Of a stretch of 52,020 nucleotides of DNA, positions 27,113 to 35,049 are shown piece after piece. The notes under the pieces were generated by a model. The model saw only the letters and a program-made list of their open reading frames with translations. It did no database searches and was not told the origin of the DNA. The first letter of the stretch is position 1; the number at the start of each line of letters is the position of its first letter. This stretch comes from Defluviicoccus sp. (GTDB lineage Bacteria; Pseudomonadota; Alphaproteobacteria; MPNO01). Where the stretch lies: positions 1 through 52,020 of the forward strand of contig JAPPIT010000191.1 in assembly GCA_028820505.1 (NCBI GenBank), read 5' to 3'. Position numbers and translations under genes: made by a program.

Positions 27113-28309
27113 ATGCAGGACTTCGAGTACGAGATGATCGACCGGACCGGTCGAATCGTGAAGGGACGGGGCCAAGCCGCCTCGGTAAGGGATCTCGCTC
27201 GCGAGTTGAATGCGGAAGGCCACACCGTAATCGAAGTGCGGGAGCCCCGTGCCGCCCGTTCCTCGCCGTTCCGCCGCGGAATCGGCATGCAAGACAGGAT
27301 TACGGCGCTTCACGAGTTGGCGACTTTGCTCGAGTCCGGTGTGCCGCTCGGCGATGCCGTGCGGGCCCAGGCCGGCGGTAGCCGCCACCACGCGCTGGCA
27401 GCCGGTTTCGAGGCCGTAACCGGGGCGCTCATGCGCGGTCAGAGCTTTGTGGAGGCCCTTCGCGCCGGGGATCTGCGCATTCCCGCCTATGTCTACCACC
27501 TTGTGGGCGCGGGCGAACTGAACGGCCGGCTCGCGGAAGCGTTGCGCCAGGCCGTGGAGCAGATGCAATACGATCAGCGGGTGTCGGCGGAAATGCGTGA
27601 CGCGCTGTTCTACCCGTCGATCCTGATCGTTGCCGGATGCACTGCGGTGCTCCTTGTCTTCGTCTTCGTGATCCCCCAGTTCTCCGGTCTTCTCGAGTCC
27701 GGGAACCAGTTCCCGCTGCTGGCGGAAGCCGTATTGCGGGCAGGGCTATGGTTCGACGCCCAAGGGTGGTCGCTCGTCGGAGCCGTCGCCGTCATCGCCG
27801 TTGCGGCCACCATGCTCTTGCGCCGCGAACGGGTCCGGCAGCGGGTCCGGGACGGCTTGTCGACCCTGCCGATCCTGGGTGACTGGTTCGCCGAGGCCGA
27901 TACCGCGAAATGGGCCTCCATGATGAGCGCCATGCTGGGCAGTCGCGTCAGCCTGATGGACTCCCTCGGCGTGGCCATACACGCCGTGCGCATTTCCCGG
28001 CGCAGGGCGACATTGCAACAGGCGGCGAACGACGTGCGCGGCGGCGTGTCCTTGTCGGCAGCACTCGAAAAACGTCGCGCGCTCACCCCCGCCGGATACA
28101 GCCTGCTTCGGGCGGGCGAGCAATCGGGACAACTCGCACAGATGTTGCGGGCGCTCGCGACCCTCCATGACGAGAACAGCCGTCGGCGCATGAAGCGAGT
28201 CCTCGCCCTGATCGAGCCGCTGGCGGTTGTAGTGGTCGGTAGCTTCCTCGGGATCATCATGATCGGAATCATCCTTGCCATCACCAGCGTCAACGACGTC
28301 GCGATCTGA
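27113..28309 (+). CDS. gspF: Type II secretion inner membrane platform protein
   Basis: 398 residues with two repeated T2SSF domains (LATLLESGVPLGDAVRAQA near 65; MMSAMLGSRVSLMDSLGVA near 270). Three membrane helices are visible (LIVAGCTAVLLVFVFVIPQF, LVGAVAVIAVAATMLL, LAVVVVGSFLGIIMIGIILA). GspF anchors the ATPase and pseudopilus assembly. The ATG at 27113 is preferred because the product starts with the family's MQDFEYEMIDRTGRIVKG. A longer version from 27056 would overlap gspE. The sequence PQFSGLLESG after the second helix is typical. Confidence 0.93.
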   Translation: MQDFEYEMIDRTGRIVKGRGQAASVRDLARELNAEGHTVIEVREPRAARSSPFRRGIGMQDRITALHELATLLESGVPLGDAVRAQAGGSRHHALAAGFEAVTGALMRGQSFVEALRAGDLRIPAYVYHLVGAGELNGRLAEALRQAVEQMQYDQRVSAEMRDALFYPSILIVAGCTAVLLVFVFVIPQFSGLLESGNQFPLLAEAVLRAGLWFDAQGWSLVGAVAVIAVAATMLLRRERVRQRVRDGLSTLPILGDWFAEADTAKWASMMSAMLGSRVSLMDSLGVAIHAVRISRRRATLQQAANDVRGGVSLSAALEKRRALTPAGYSLLRAGEQSGQLAQMLRALATLHDENSRRRMKRVLALIEPLAVVVVGSFLGIIMIGIILAITSVNDVAI

Positions 28310-28874
28310 TCGTAGGGCGAGTTCGGCGAGTTCCGGCGCTGGGTCGCGCCATGACCGGAACGCATGTCGGGCGGCGTCGCGGTTCCGCCTTCGAGGCCCG
28401 CCGCCAGCGCGTGAACGGGCCTCAAGACCGGAACGGGTAATCGCGATTTCCGCAAACGCAGGATTTACCCTGATCGAACTGCTGGTGGTGCTGGTCATCC
28501 TAGCCTTGCTGGCGGGCCTCGTCGGGCCGCAACTCTTCGGCAAGATCGACAGTTCGAAGGCGAAAACCGCGGAAGCGCAGATCAAGATGCTGCACGGCGC
28601 CCTGCAAACATTCCGGCTGGACGTCGGCAGATACCCCACCACCGCAGAGGGGCTCGACGCTTTGGTCCGTTCGCCGCCAGACATGTCCAGGTTGTGGAAT
28701 GGACCCTATTTGGACGGCACGGTGCCCACGGATCCCTGGGAGACGCCATACAGGTACTTGAACCCGGCCGACAACCTGCAGGGTTTTGCGCTCTATTCTC
28801 TCGGCGCCGACTCGAAAGACGGTGGAGAAGGCATAAATGGCGATGTCGGCTACCTTCCGGCGGAACCCAGGTAG
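28275..28874 (+). CDS. gspG: Major pseudopilin
   Basis: The mature protein starts after the leader cut in NAG|FTLIELLVVLVILALLAG, with Glu at +5. It continues with MLHGALQTFRLDVGRYPTTAEGLDAL, PTDPWETPYRYLNP and LGADSKDGGEGINGDVGYL, which includes the calcium-binding end typical of GspG. The start is problematic. The only conventional start codon in frame is TTG at 28275, inside the end of gspF, which gives a 60-residue basic leader. An ATG at 28350 is in another frame and hits TAA at 28437, just before the pilin helix. The leader is either unusually long or the annotation needs a rare start or one-base correction. Confidence 0.88.
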   Translation: MPSPASTTSRSDRRASSASSGAGSRHDRNACRAASRFRLRGPPPARERASRPERVIAISANAGFTLIELLVVLVILALLAGLVGPQLFGKIDSSKAKTAEAQIKMLHGALQTFRLDVGRYPTTAEGLDALVRSPPDMSRLWNGPYLDGTVPTDPWETPYRYLNPADNLQGFALYSLGADSKDGGEGINGDVGYLPAEPR

Positions 28875-29469
28875 CGCCGACCGTCACCGGACCCAGTGTT
28901 CGAAGGTCTTGTTGAAGCGGTTTGACGCGCCGCCCGCCCGCCGCTTGGGGGCCTGGCGGTGGATCCGCGGCGACACCGCGGCGACGGCGCGCGTGCGCAG
29001 CGCCCTTGCCCTCGGCGGTTTACGCCGCCACCCCGGTTCGCGCGGGTTCACCCTGATCGAACTGCTGGTCGTGCTGATGCTGATGGCGCTGCTTGCGGCG
29101 GTCGCGGTGCCGAAACTGGAACGCCTCTATTCGAGCATCCAGATTCGGACAGAGCGCGATTACATCTTGGACCAGTTCTCCGGCCTCGGCCGCTTGGCCC
29201 TCCGCGACGGGCGCAGATATGTCGTAAGGACCGACGGCGCGACCGCGTCTGAAACTCCGGAGCCGTCGGGGCACCGGTCACCCGATACGGGCGGCGAGCC
29301 CTACGTCATCGACATTCCCAGGGGCTGGACGATCCAGCTCAGCCGTCCCTTGGTGATCGGCGCGAACGGCGTCTGCCTCGGAACCGAGCTCACCCTGCTT
29401 CACGAGGGCAAGGTAGAGACACGGCTCGCGCTCGAGGCGCCCTATTGTCGAACCGCGCCGCATGCCTGA
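28837..29469 (+). CDS. gspH: Minor pseudopilin GspH
   Basis: About 210 residues from the ATG at 28837, which overlaps the gspG end. A TTG near 28909 with GAAGG upstream gives a shorter leader. The leader cut SRG|FTLIELLVVLMLMALLAAVAVPKL has Glu at +5. The globular part has beta-rich segments (YVVRTDGATAS, YVIDIPRGWTIQLSRPL) and ELTLLHEGKVETRLAL, matching the GspH/FimT type. It sits in the standard order G-H-I-J-K, and its end overlaps gspI by 8 bp. Confidence 0.85.
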   Translation: MAMSATFRRNPGSADRHRTQCSKVLLKRFDAPPARRLGAWRWIRGDTAATARVRSALALGGLRRHPGSRGFTLIELLVVLMLMALLAAVAVPKLERLYSSIQIRTERDYILDQFSGLGRLALRDGRRYVVRTDGATASETPEPSGHRSPDTGGEPYVIDIPRGWTIQLSRPLVIGANGVCLGTELTLLHEGKVETRLALEAPYCRTAPHA

Positions 29470-29893
29470 GAAACCGGCCGAAGCAGCGAGTTGCGCGGGT
29501 TTCACCGTCCTGGAGAGCATCGTTGCGATGGTGGTCTTCGCCGGCGCCGCGCTGGCGCTCTACGGGCTCTTCAACACCAACCTTATCGCCCTGGATCGCG
29601 CGCACGATGCGGCGCGCCAGATGACGGCCGCCCGCCATGCCCTCGCACATCTGGCCGTCGCCAATCCACGCGACGGGGAAACCGGCCGAATTCGCGTGGA
29701 CGGGATCGATGTCGTCTGGTCGGCAAGGCTGCTGGAACCCGTACGCCAGAGCCGGACCGCTTCCGGGGACCGAGGGTATTTCCAGATCGGTCTGTACGAG
29801 GTCGAATTCGAGCTTCACGACGCGGGGCGGCCGCTCGACCGTTGGCGCCTACGGATTCCCGGATACCGGAAGACAGCCGGGCCGGTGCCGTGA
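29462..29893 (+). CDS. gspI: Minor pseudopilin GspI
   Basis: 143 residues. A short leader MPEKPAEAASCAG precedes FTVLESIVAMVVFAGAALAL, with Glu at +5. After the helix come RARDA-like and ARLLEPVRQ segments and GLYEVEFELHD near the end. GspI starts the pseudopilus tip with J and K. It overlaps gspH by 8 bp and gspJ by 4 bp (GTGA). Confidence 0.88.
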   Translation: MPEKPAEAASCAGFTVLESIVAMVVFAGAALALYGLFNTNLIALDRAHDAARQMTAARHALAHLAVANPRDGETGRIRVDGIDVVWSARLLEPVRQSRTASGDRGYFQIGLYEVEFELHDAGRPLDRWRLRIPGYRKTAGPVP

Positions 29894-30477
29894 AACGCAA
29901 TCGCCGGATCGCCCAGGGCTCGGGAGCGGAACGCGGTCTGACCTTGGTGGAGATGCTCGTCGTGCTTGTGCTCGTCTCGCTGCTGGGCACCCTCCTTATC
30001 CAGGGCACCGGCTTCATCTTGGGCCGATACGCCGCGATCGACCGCATACAGCGTGCGTCATCCCTAGCGGTCCTGCGCGAGCACTGGTTCGCGTCGACGG
30101 TCGCAGCGATGATACCCTCCCAGATCGAGACCAGACGCTTCGTCGGCAACGATCGAGCCTTCGAAGGCGTCACTTTGCAGCCGCTGGCGGCCGAGGGCGG
30201 TCGGCCGGTTCGCGTTCGATGGCATATCGAGGCCGGCCGCGTCCTCTACACCGAGCCGGGGTCGCATACATGGATTGTCCACGGCTTGAGGGACGGTCCA
30301 TCGGTTTTTCAGTATGCCGATTCGGCGGGGGCCTGGCGCGAGAGCTGGCCGCAAGAGGGAAGTCGGCAACTCATCCCGCGCATGGTCCGCCTCCTGTCCT
30401 CCGACGGGCGCGTCTTGTGGCTCGCACATTTCGCCTTGTACCCCGAGCCGGTTCCGAACTATCGGGAGCAATTCTGA
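29890..30477 (+). CDS. gspJ: Minor pseudopilin GspJ
   Basis: 195 residues with a GTG start at 29890 overlapping the gspI stop. The leader VKRNRRIAQGSGAERG precedes LTLVEMLVVLVLVSLLGTLL, with Glu at +5. The globular domain includes REHWFASTVAAMIPSQ and PRMVRLLSSDGRVLWLAHF, matching the GspJ strand pattern. Frame and start are set by the four-base overlap and by the prepilin motif. The stop overlaps the gspK ATG by one base. Confidence 0.88.
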   Translation: MKRNRRIAQGSGAERGLTLVEMLVVLVLVSLLGTLLIQGTGFILGRYAAIDRIQRASSLAVLREHWFASTVAAMIPSQIETRRFVGNDRAFEGVTLQPLAAEGGRPVRVRWHIEAGRVLYTEPGSHTWIVHGLRDGPSVFQYADSAGAWRESWPQEGSRQLIPRMVRLLSSDGRVLWLAHFALYPEPVPNYREQF

Positions 30478-31517
30478 TGGCTGGGCACCGGAACGCGAAG
30501 GGCTTCGTTCTGGTGGCAACGCTCTGGGCGCTGGCCGCACTCGCGCTCCTTGCCAGCTATATCAACTCCGTCGTCGCGACGCGGGTCGAGGATGCCACGG
30601 AAGACAAGCGTGTTTTCCTGGCCGAACTCGATCGACGCAACACCGAAGCGACGGTGCTTTACCTGTTGGCCACCGGGCGCATGAATCATCATTCGCTGAT
30701 CCTCGGGGAGGCGCCAAACCGCATCGATGTGCAGGTGCCCCGGGTCGCGTCCCCGTTCCCCGGAGACTCGGAATTGCGGGTCACGGGAGCCGCCTATTCG
30801 GGCCTTGGGGGCGCCCGTTTCGCTCTCCAGGACGAGGGCGGTCTGATTTCGGTGAACGCACCGCGGTTTCCCGCGTTCGCGGCTCTCCTCCGGAATATCG
30901 GGGTTCCCGAGGAAGATATCGGGCAGGTGGTCGCCAAGGTCGAAGATTATATCGACACCGACGACTTCCTGACGCTCCAGGGCGCGGAACGTCACGACTA
31001 CATGCAACAGGGGAAGACGCTGCCGCTCAACTGGGTCATGTCGAGCCCCATGGAGATGTTGGACGTCCTCGGCGTAGGAGAACTGATCGGCCCCGAGCGC
31101 TGGACGGAGCTTCGACCGCTGCTCACCATGCGTCCAGCTTCCAGCTACAATTTCAACACGATGCATCCCCGGGTGCTGGCAGCGCTGTTGGGTCTCGATG
31201 CGCTCGGCGTGCAGGGTGTGCTGGAAGAGCGGGAAAAGCACCCGCTGTCACGATTGACCCAACTTGCGATGCTGACCGGAAAACACTTGGAAATCGACGA
31301 AATGGATCTGGCCGTGCTACCCTCGAACTTCTTGAGACTCTCTGTCTGGCATGAGTCCGTGGGCCCGCGCACGGTCGTCGGAATCGAGTTGACGCCGCTC
31401 GGCGAGACGGCCCCGTGGCGAAAGGATTACCGGTACTCCGAACCTTCCACCACCCGAAACGGTTCGGGAATATCCAGTGAACCCGTTCTCGAAGCTGCGA
31501 CTCCTCTTCTTCGGTAA
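30477..31517 (+). CDS. gspK: Minor pseudopilin GspK (tip cap)
   Basis: 346 residues. The leader MAGHRNAKG precedes FVLVATLWALAALALLASYI. Position +5 is Ala, the normal GspK exception to the Glu rule. The large helical domain has LQDEGGLISVNAPRFPAFAALL, GQVVAKVEDYIDTDD and SSPMEMLDVLGVG, a typical GspK SAM-like region, followed by SYNFNTMHPRVLAALLG. It caps the pseudopilus with I and J. It overlaps gspL by about 40 bp. Confidence 0.9.
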   Translation: MAGHRNAKGFVLVATLWALAALALLASYINSVVATRVEDATEDKRVFLAELDRRNTEATVLYLLATGRMNHHSLILGEAPNRIDVQVPRVASPFPGDSELRVTGAAYSGLGGARFALQDEGGLISVNAPRFPAFAALLRNIGVPEEDIGQVVAKVEDYIDTDDFLTLQGAERHDYMQQGKTLPLNWVMSSPMEMLDVLGVGELIGPERWTELRPLLTMRPASSYNFNTMHPRVLAALLGLDALGVQGVLEEREKHPLSRLTQLAMLTGKHLEIDEMDLAVLPSNFLRLSVWHESVGPRTVVGIELTPLGETAPWRKDYRYSEPSTTRNGSGISSEPVLEAATPLLR

Positions 31518-32565
31518 ACCGACCGCCATTCAGACTCTGGACGGCGCCCGCCGCGTCGCGTTCCGGTCTTCCGGCCCCAGCTGGATTCTCGGCCGAGGTC
31601 TGTGCATGTACCGGTGCGAGGACTTCACCTCCATACCGCGCAGCCGGCGTCAGGCGGCGCTGGAGTTCAAGCTGCCGGTCTGGAGTCCCTTCCGGAATAC
31701 CGGGTACCATGCCGTGTGGTCCGATGGCGCGGCCATGGTCTGGTTCTGGGACGGCGACAAGACCGCGCGAGCGCCGGAGGAATTCGCCTCGCTGTTCCCC
31801 GGGACGCGGCGTCGAACGGCGTCCCGCCTTCGGATCCTGCCTGAGACCGTCTTCTACCGGCGCAAGTCGGACGGCGTTCACCTGCAGGCCTGCGTAGACG
31901 GTTTCGAGATCCAACTCTGGCACGAGAACGTGCTGACCGACGCGTTCTGGTTCGCAGAGCACCCGCAAGAGAGCGAGCTGCGTTGGTTTCTCTCGCGACA
32001 CGAGAGCGCTCCCGCGGCGAGGCCGATTGGCATCCAGAGCATGCCTGCGCCGGTCAGCAATCGTCTGGTGCCCGAACCGTGGTCTAGCTCCCAAGGTCCC
32101 CGTGGATGGTTGATCGAAGTTCAACCCGCTCTCGCCACGGCATGCCTCTTCGCGATGGTACTGGTCGTGCTGTGGCAGGAGGCTAGGTACTGGAAGATCC
32201 GCCAACTCGAGCAGGCGGCCGAGGTCGAATTCTCCCGCCTGCAAGAACGGATCGAACCGTTGGTCGAGGCGCGAAACACGCTGATCGACCTGCGTCGCAA
32301 CAATCTCGCACTTCTCGATCTGACTCGCGGGCCGTCGCAGGCCGAATTGATGTACCGGGTGGATCGCGCCATTCCGAGCTTGAAAGCCGAATTCCGGGAA
32401 TGGCGTTTTCAGCGGGGGGAACTCAGGATATCCGTGGAGGATCGGAACCCGGACCCGATCGCCTATATCCGCGCCCTCGAGGCGATTCCGCTATTTCAGC
32501 GGGTCCGGGCCGAGCCAGGTCCAAGGCGCGATCGGCTTGAACTCATCCTGACAGTGGCGGAATGA
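31477..32565 (+). CDS. gspL: GspL-like T2SS assembly protein
   Basis: 362 residues with a GTG start at 31477 inside gspK. A cytoplasmic actin-like/GspE-binding part (residues 1-205) precedes a single membrane helix (ALATACLFAMVLVVLWQEA at about 215). A periplasmic coiled coil (EQAAEVEFSRLQERIEPLVEA) and a ferredoxin-like domain (LKAEFREWRFQRGELRISVE) follow. The sequence is far from enterobacterial GspL; topology, size and position between gspK and gspM support the call. Confidence 0.75.
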   Translation: MNPFSKLRLLFFGKPTAIQTLDGARRVAFRSSGPSWILGRGLCMYRCEDFTSIPRSRRQAALEFKLPVWSPFRNTGYHAVWSDGAAMVWFWDGDKTARAPEEFASLFPGTRRRTASRLRILPETVFYRRKSDGVHLQACVDGFEIQLWHENVLTDAFWFAEHPQESELRWFLSRHESAPAARPIGIQSMPAPVSNRLVPEPWSSSQGPRGWLIEVQPALATACLFAMVLVVLWQEARYWKIRQLEQAAEVEFSRLQERIEPLVEARNTLIDLRRNNLALLDLTRGPSQAELMYRVDRAIPSLKAEFREWRFQRGELRISVEDRNPDPIAYIRALEAIPLFQRVRAEPGPRRDRLELILTVAE

Positions 32566-33155
32566 AGTATTCGGCGCGCATGCTTCCCTGGTTCATGCAG
32601 GAATTAGCCGCCAACGCGCGCCTGCGGTGGGGAATCTGGTTGATTCTCGCATTGCTCCTTGGCCACGGTATCGTGCTCCAGTCGGACCGCCTCGCCGCAG
32701 TCCGGGGCGACTATCACGCCGCAGCCGAGCACGTGCGGAAAGCCGCTTCAGTGCTCCACCAGCCGGACGTGACAGCCCTGCTGGACTCGGAGCGTGAAAT
32801 TAACCGCAAAATCAGATCGACGTTCTGGCAAGCCGAAACCGAGGGACTCGCGCAGGCGAAGCTCCAAGCGGCCCTTGACGGGATGCTCGGTCGCCTGGGA
32901 CTGAAGGACGCCCGTTTCCGTTCGGCTTCGGTCCAGCCAGTGTCCAAACTGCCCGGGGTATGGCGAACACAAGTTCGCCTGGATGCCACGTTCCCGCCGG
33001 GTTCCGAACTTCGTATCGTCCACGCTCTCGCAACCCATCCCGAAAAACTGGTCGTCGATCGTCTCGATCTCCGGCGTCACGGTCCGGACGGGTCGTATCT
33101 CGTTTTGATCGTTTCGTCCTATTTCGTCGGGCTGAAGACGGAGTTGCCGAAGTGA
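32562..33155 (+). CDS. gspM: GspM-like T2SS protein
   Basis: 197 residues. A short cytoplasmic start and one membrane helix (WGIWLILALLLGHGIVL) are followed by a periplasmic coiled coil and a ferredoxin-like domain (GVWRTQVRLDATFPPGSELRIV, SYLVLIVSSYF). The ATG overlaps the gspL stop (ATGA). GspM partners GspL in the inner membrane platform. The call rests on position, topology and the pairing with gspL. It is the last gene of the T2SS operon; no gspN was found. Confidence 0.72.
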   Translation: MKYSARMLPWFMQELAANARLRWGIWLILALLLGHGIVLQSDRLAAVRGDYHAAAEHVRKAASVLHQPDVTALLDSEREINRKIRSTFWQAETEGLAQAKLQAALDGMLGRLGLKDARFRSASVQPVSKLPGVWRTQVRLDATFPPGSELRIVHALATHPEKLVVDRLDLRRHGPDGSYLVLIVSSYFVGLKTELPK

Positions 33156-33273
33156 TCACTCAACCGCGCGCCCGGCGCACCGCGGCTGTTTCCCCGCATC
33201 CCCGCCGGACATGGTCTTCACGGGCAGCGGCCGGCCGGGCCGGTTCAATCCCCGTCGCATCCGTCACAATCCG

Positions 33274-34797
33274 CTACTGCTGCTGCAGCGTCACACCGAA
33301 CGCCCCGACCATGCGGCCTATATCGCCGTACGCCGCCTCGAACGCGCCCGTCGCCGCCGACGGTACCTGCTGGGCGTTCACGTCGTGCAGCTGGCCCCGC
33401 CAGGTCGGCGGCGTACCCGGAACCGACCCGGCAACACCCTCGATCGACCACACCGTGCGTGCCGTGTTGGCGCCGCCGGCCGAAAGCGCCCCGTCCGCGC
33501 CGATACCCGACCGCCCTAGCGTCACCGACCAAGGCATCCGCTCGCCGTCCACCATGAACCCGTCCACCATCCCTTCCATCGTCCCGGGGTCAGTGGCGTC
33601 GCCGAACTCCGCCCGAAGCACGACGCTGGCGGTGAACGTGCCCGCCGCTGCCGCGCCGAGCGGCGGGAAGAGCGCGAACTTGCCCGCCGCCGGGCCGCGG
33701 TAGCTGGCCGGACCCTGCAGCGCCGCAAGGCCCGAGAACTCGTCCGGCGCGCCGCCGATGCCGGTGTGGAACACTCCCACCGCGTGCGCCGCCCCGGTGT
33801 CGCGCAGCCACCACCCGAAATACCGGTACTCGCCGTCCGGCACCGCGACCGTCGCCCCCGGCGCGGGAACGAACGTCCAGCCCCCGCCACCCGCGAGCAC
33901 TACTCCGCCGCCATGCCGCACCGACGACGTGCACGGGCTCTGGCCGGTCGGCGTGCACACATAGGCGCCGGTCGCCCCGTCGAAGCTGCCGGCAACCCGA
34001 ACCACCCCGCCAGTGTCGGCCATGTGAGTGCGGATTCCCGCTGTCGTCGGAAACTCCGGTGAGGCGATCAGCGCCGCATCCGTGCCCGCCCCGATCGGAA
34101 GGCTGCCGTCCGCGGCAAGACCGTCGGTTGCGTCGTACTTGCCGCCTTCGCCGCTGAACGGCCGGCTGCCGGGGGCTTCGATGTCGGTCCACAGCACCAC
34201 CGTGTCGATCGTTCCCGACGCGTTGTCGGCCGCCCGATAGGTCCGCCCGCTCCAGCCTCCCACCGTGGAGGCCTCTCCGCGCGGGGCCGTCTCGAGATCG
34301 GTCACCGCCGCCGGCGGTGTCCCCGGCACCGTGCCGGACATGGCCGGCGCCGCACCGTGCGCGACCCTCGCCCCGATCGCCGAGATCCGCGCAGGCGAGG
34401 CCAGCGCCGCCGTCAGCTTCATCCGTTCCGCCGCCATTTGGCGCCGGCGCTCTTCGCGCGCTATCGCGATCGCCGATCTCGCCCGCCCGAGCTCTTCCTC
34501 GATCCGCCTGATCGAGGCTTCGAACGCGCTCTCCTCCGCGATGGAAAGCGCGTCAGCCTCCTCGACCGCCCGCTTCGCCGCGGCCAGCGCCGCGACCGCG
34601 GCATCGATGGCCTCGTCCGCCGCGTTCTCATCGAGGGCGCCGACCGCGGCGTCGGCGGCGGCGATCGCCGTGGCGATGTCCGCCCGCTGCCCGACCGCCG
34701 GATCGAGCGACCCGCTCGAGCCGCCGCCGCAAGCCGAGATGCCGAGCGCCAGTGCGGCCGCGCAGATCGCCGCCGCAAGTATCCTCTTCAGTGACAT
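33274..34797 (-). CDS. Surface lipoprotein 1 of Slam module 1 (coiled coil + TbpB-like barrel)
   Basis: 507 residues. The signal peptide ends ALALGISAC, with a GGGSSGS tether. Residues 35-140 form an alanine-rich helical/coiled-coil region (ADEAIDAAVAALAAAKRAVEE, RIEEELGRARSAIAIAREE). The rest is beta-rich with a conserved handle-type segment (TFVPAPGATVAVPDGEYRYFGWWL, GPASYRGPAAGKFALF, GTFTASVVLRAEFGD) and ends with MVGAFGVTLQQQ. A C-C pair (CTPTGQSPC) may form a disulfide. GGAGG 8 bases upstream lies within the 3' end of the small membrane protein gene, so the two are coupled. It is the predicted Slam 1 substrate displayed on the cell surface; the ligand is unknown. Confidence 0.78.
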   Translation of the reverse strand: MSLKRILAAAICAAALALGISACGGGSSGSLDPAVGQRADIATAIAAADAAVGALDENAADEAIDAAVAALAAAKRAVEEADALSIAEESAFEASIRRIEEELGRARSAIAIAREERRRQMAAERMKLTAALASPARISAIGARVAHGAAPAMSGTVPGTPPAAVTDLETAPRGEASTVGGWSGRTYRAADNASGTIDTVVLWTDIEAPGSRPFSGEGGKYDATDGLAADGSLPIGAGTDAALIASPEFPTTAGIRTHMADTGGVVRVAGSFDGATGAYVCTPTGQSPCTSSVRHGGGVVLAGGGGWTFVPAPGATVAVPDGEYRYFGWWLRDTGAAHAVGVFHTGIGGAPDEFSGLAALQGPASYRGPAAGKFALFPPLGAAAAGTFTASVVLRAEFGDATDPGTMEGMVDGFMVDGERMPWSVTLGRSGIGADGALSAGGANTARTVWSIEGVAGSVPGTPPTWRGQLHDVNAQQVPSAATGAFEAAYGDIGRMVGAFGVTLQQQ

Positions 34798-34801
34798 TCC
34801 G

Positions 34802-35041
34802 TCATCCTCCGATGGTAAGTATGCCCGCTTCCGGAAAGGGGCCGGCCCGAGAGAACGCCAGGACCAGAACCACGAAGCCCGTCACGATCAGGCCCACTAG
34901 CATCATGCGGCCGAACCGCCTGAACACCCGCGGCGTTCCCCGACCTTCGATCAGGCGTCGCAGATCCTCGATGTCATCGCGCGTCGGCATCGTCCGCTCG
35001 ATCCGGGCGATCCGCTCCTCGTAATCCCCGCCGCGCCGCAT
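34802..35041 (-). CDS. Small coiled-coil membrane protein between Slam 1 and lipoprotein 1
   Basis: 79 residues. The charged N-terminal helix (YEERIARIERTMPTRDDIEDL, RRLIEGRG) is followed by one membrane helix (MMLVGLIVTGFVVLVLAF) and a short tail. It is 4 bp from the next gene and 8 bp from the Slam stop, so all three are surely one transcript. I do not recognise the family, and no counterpart is seen in modules 2 and 3. It may be an inner-membrane helper for lipoprotein transit, but this is only a guess from position. Confidence 0.6.
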   Translation of the reverse strand: MRRGGDYEERIARIERTMPTRDDIEDLRRLIEGRGTPRVFRRFGRMMLVGLIVTGFVVLVLAFSRAGPFPEAGILTIGG

Positions 35042-35049
35042 CTCCCCTC

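Noticed and set aside
33156-33273. Terminator between gspM and lipoprotein 1
   Set aside because: GC-rich palindromic bits (GGCCGGCC) exist, but there is no proper stem with a T-run on either strand.
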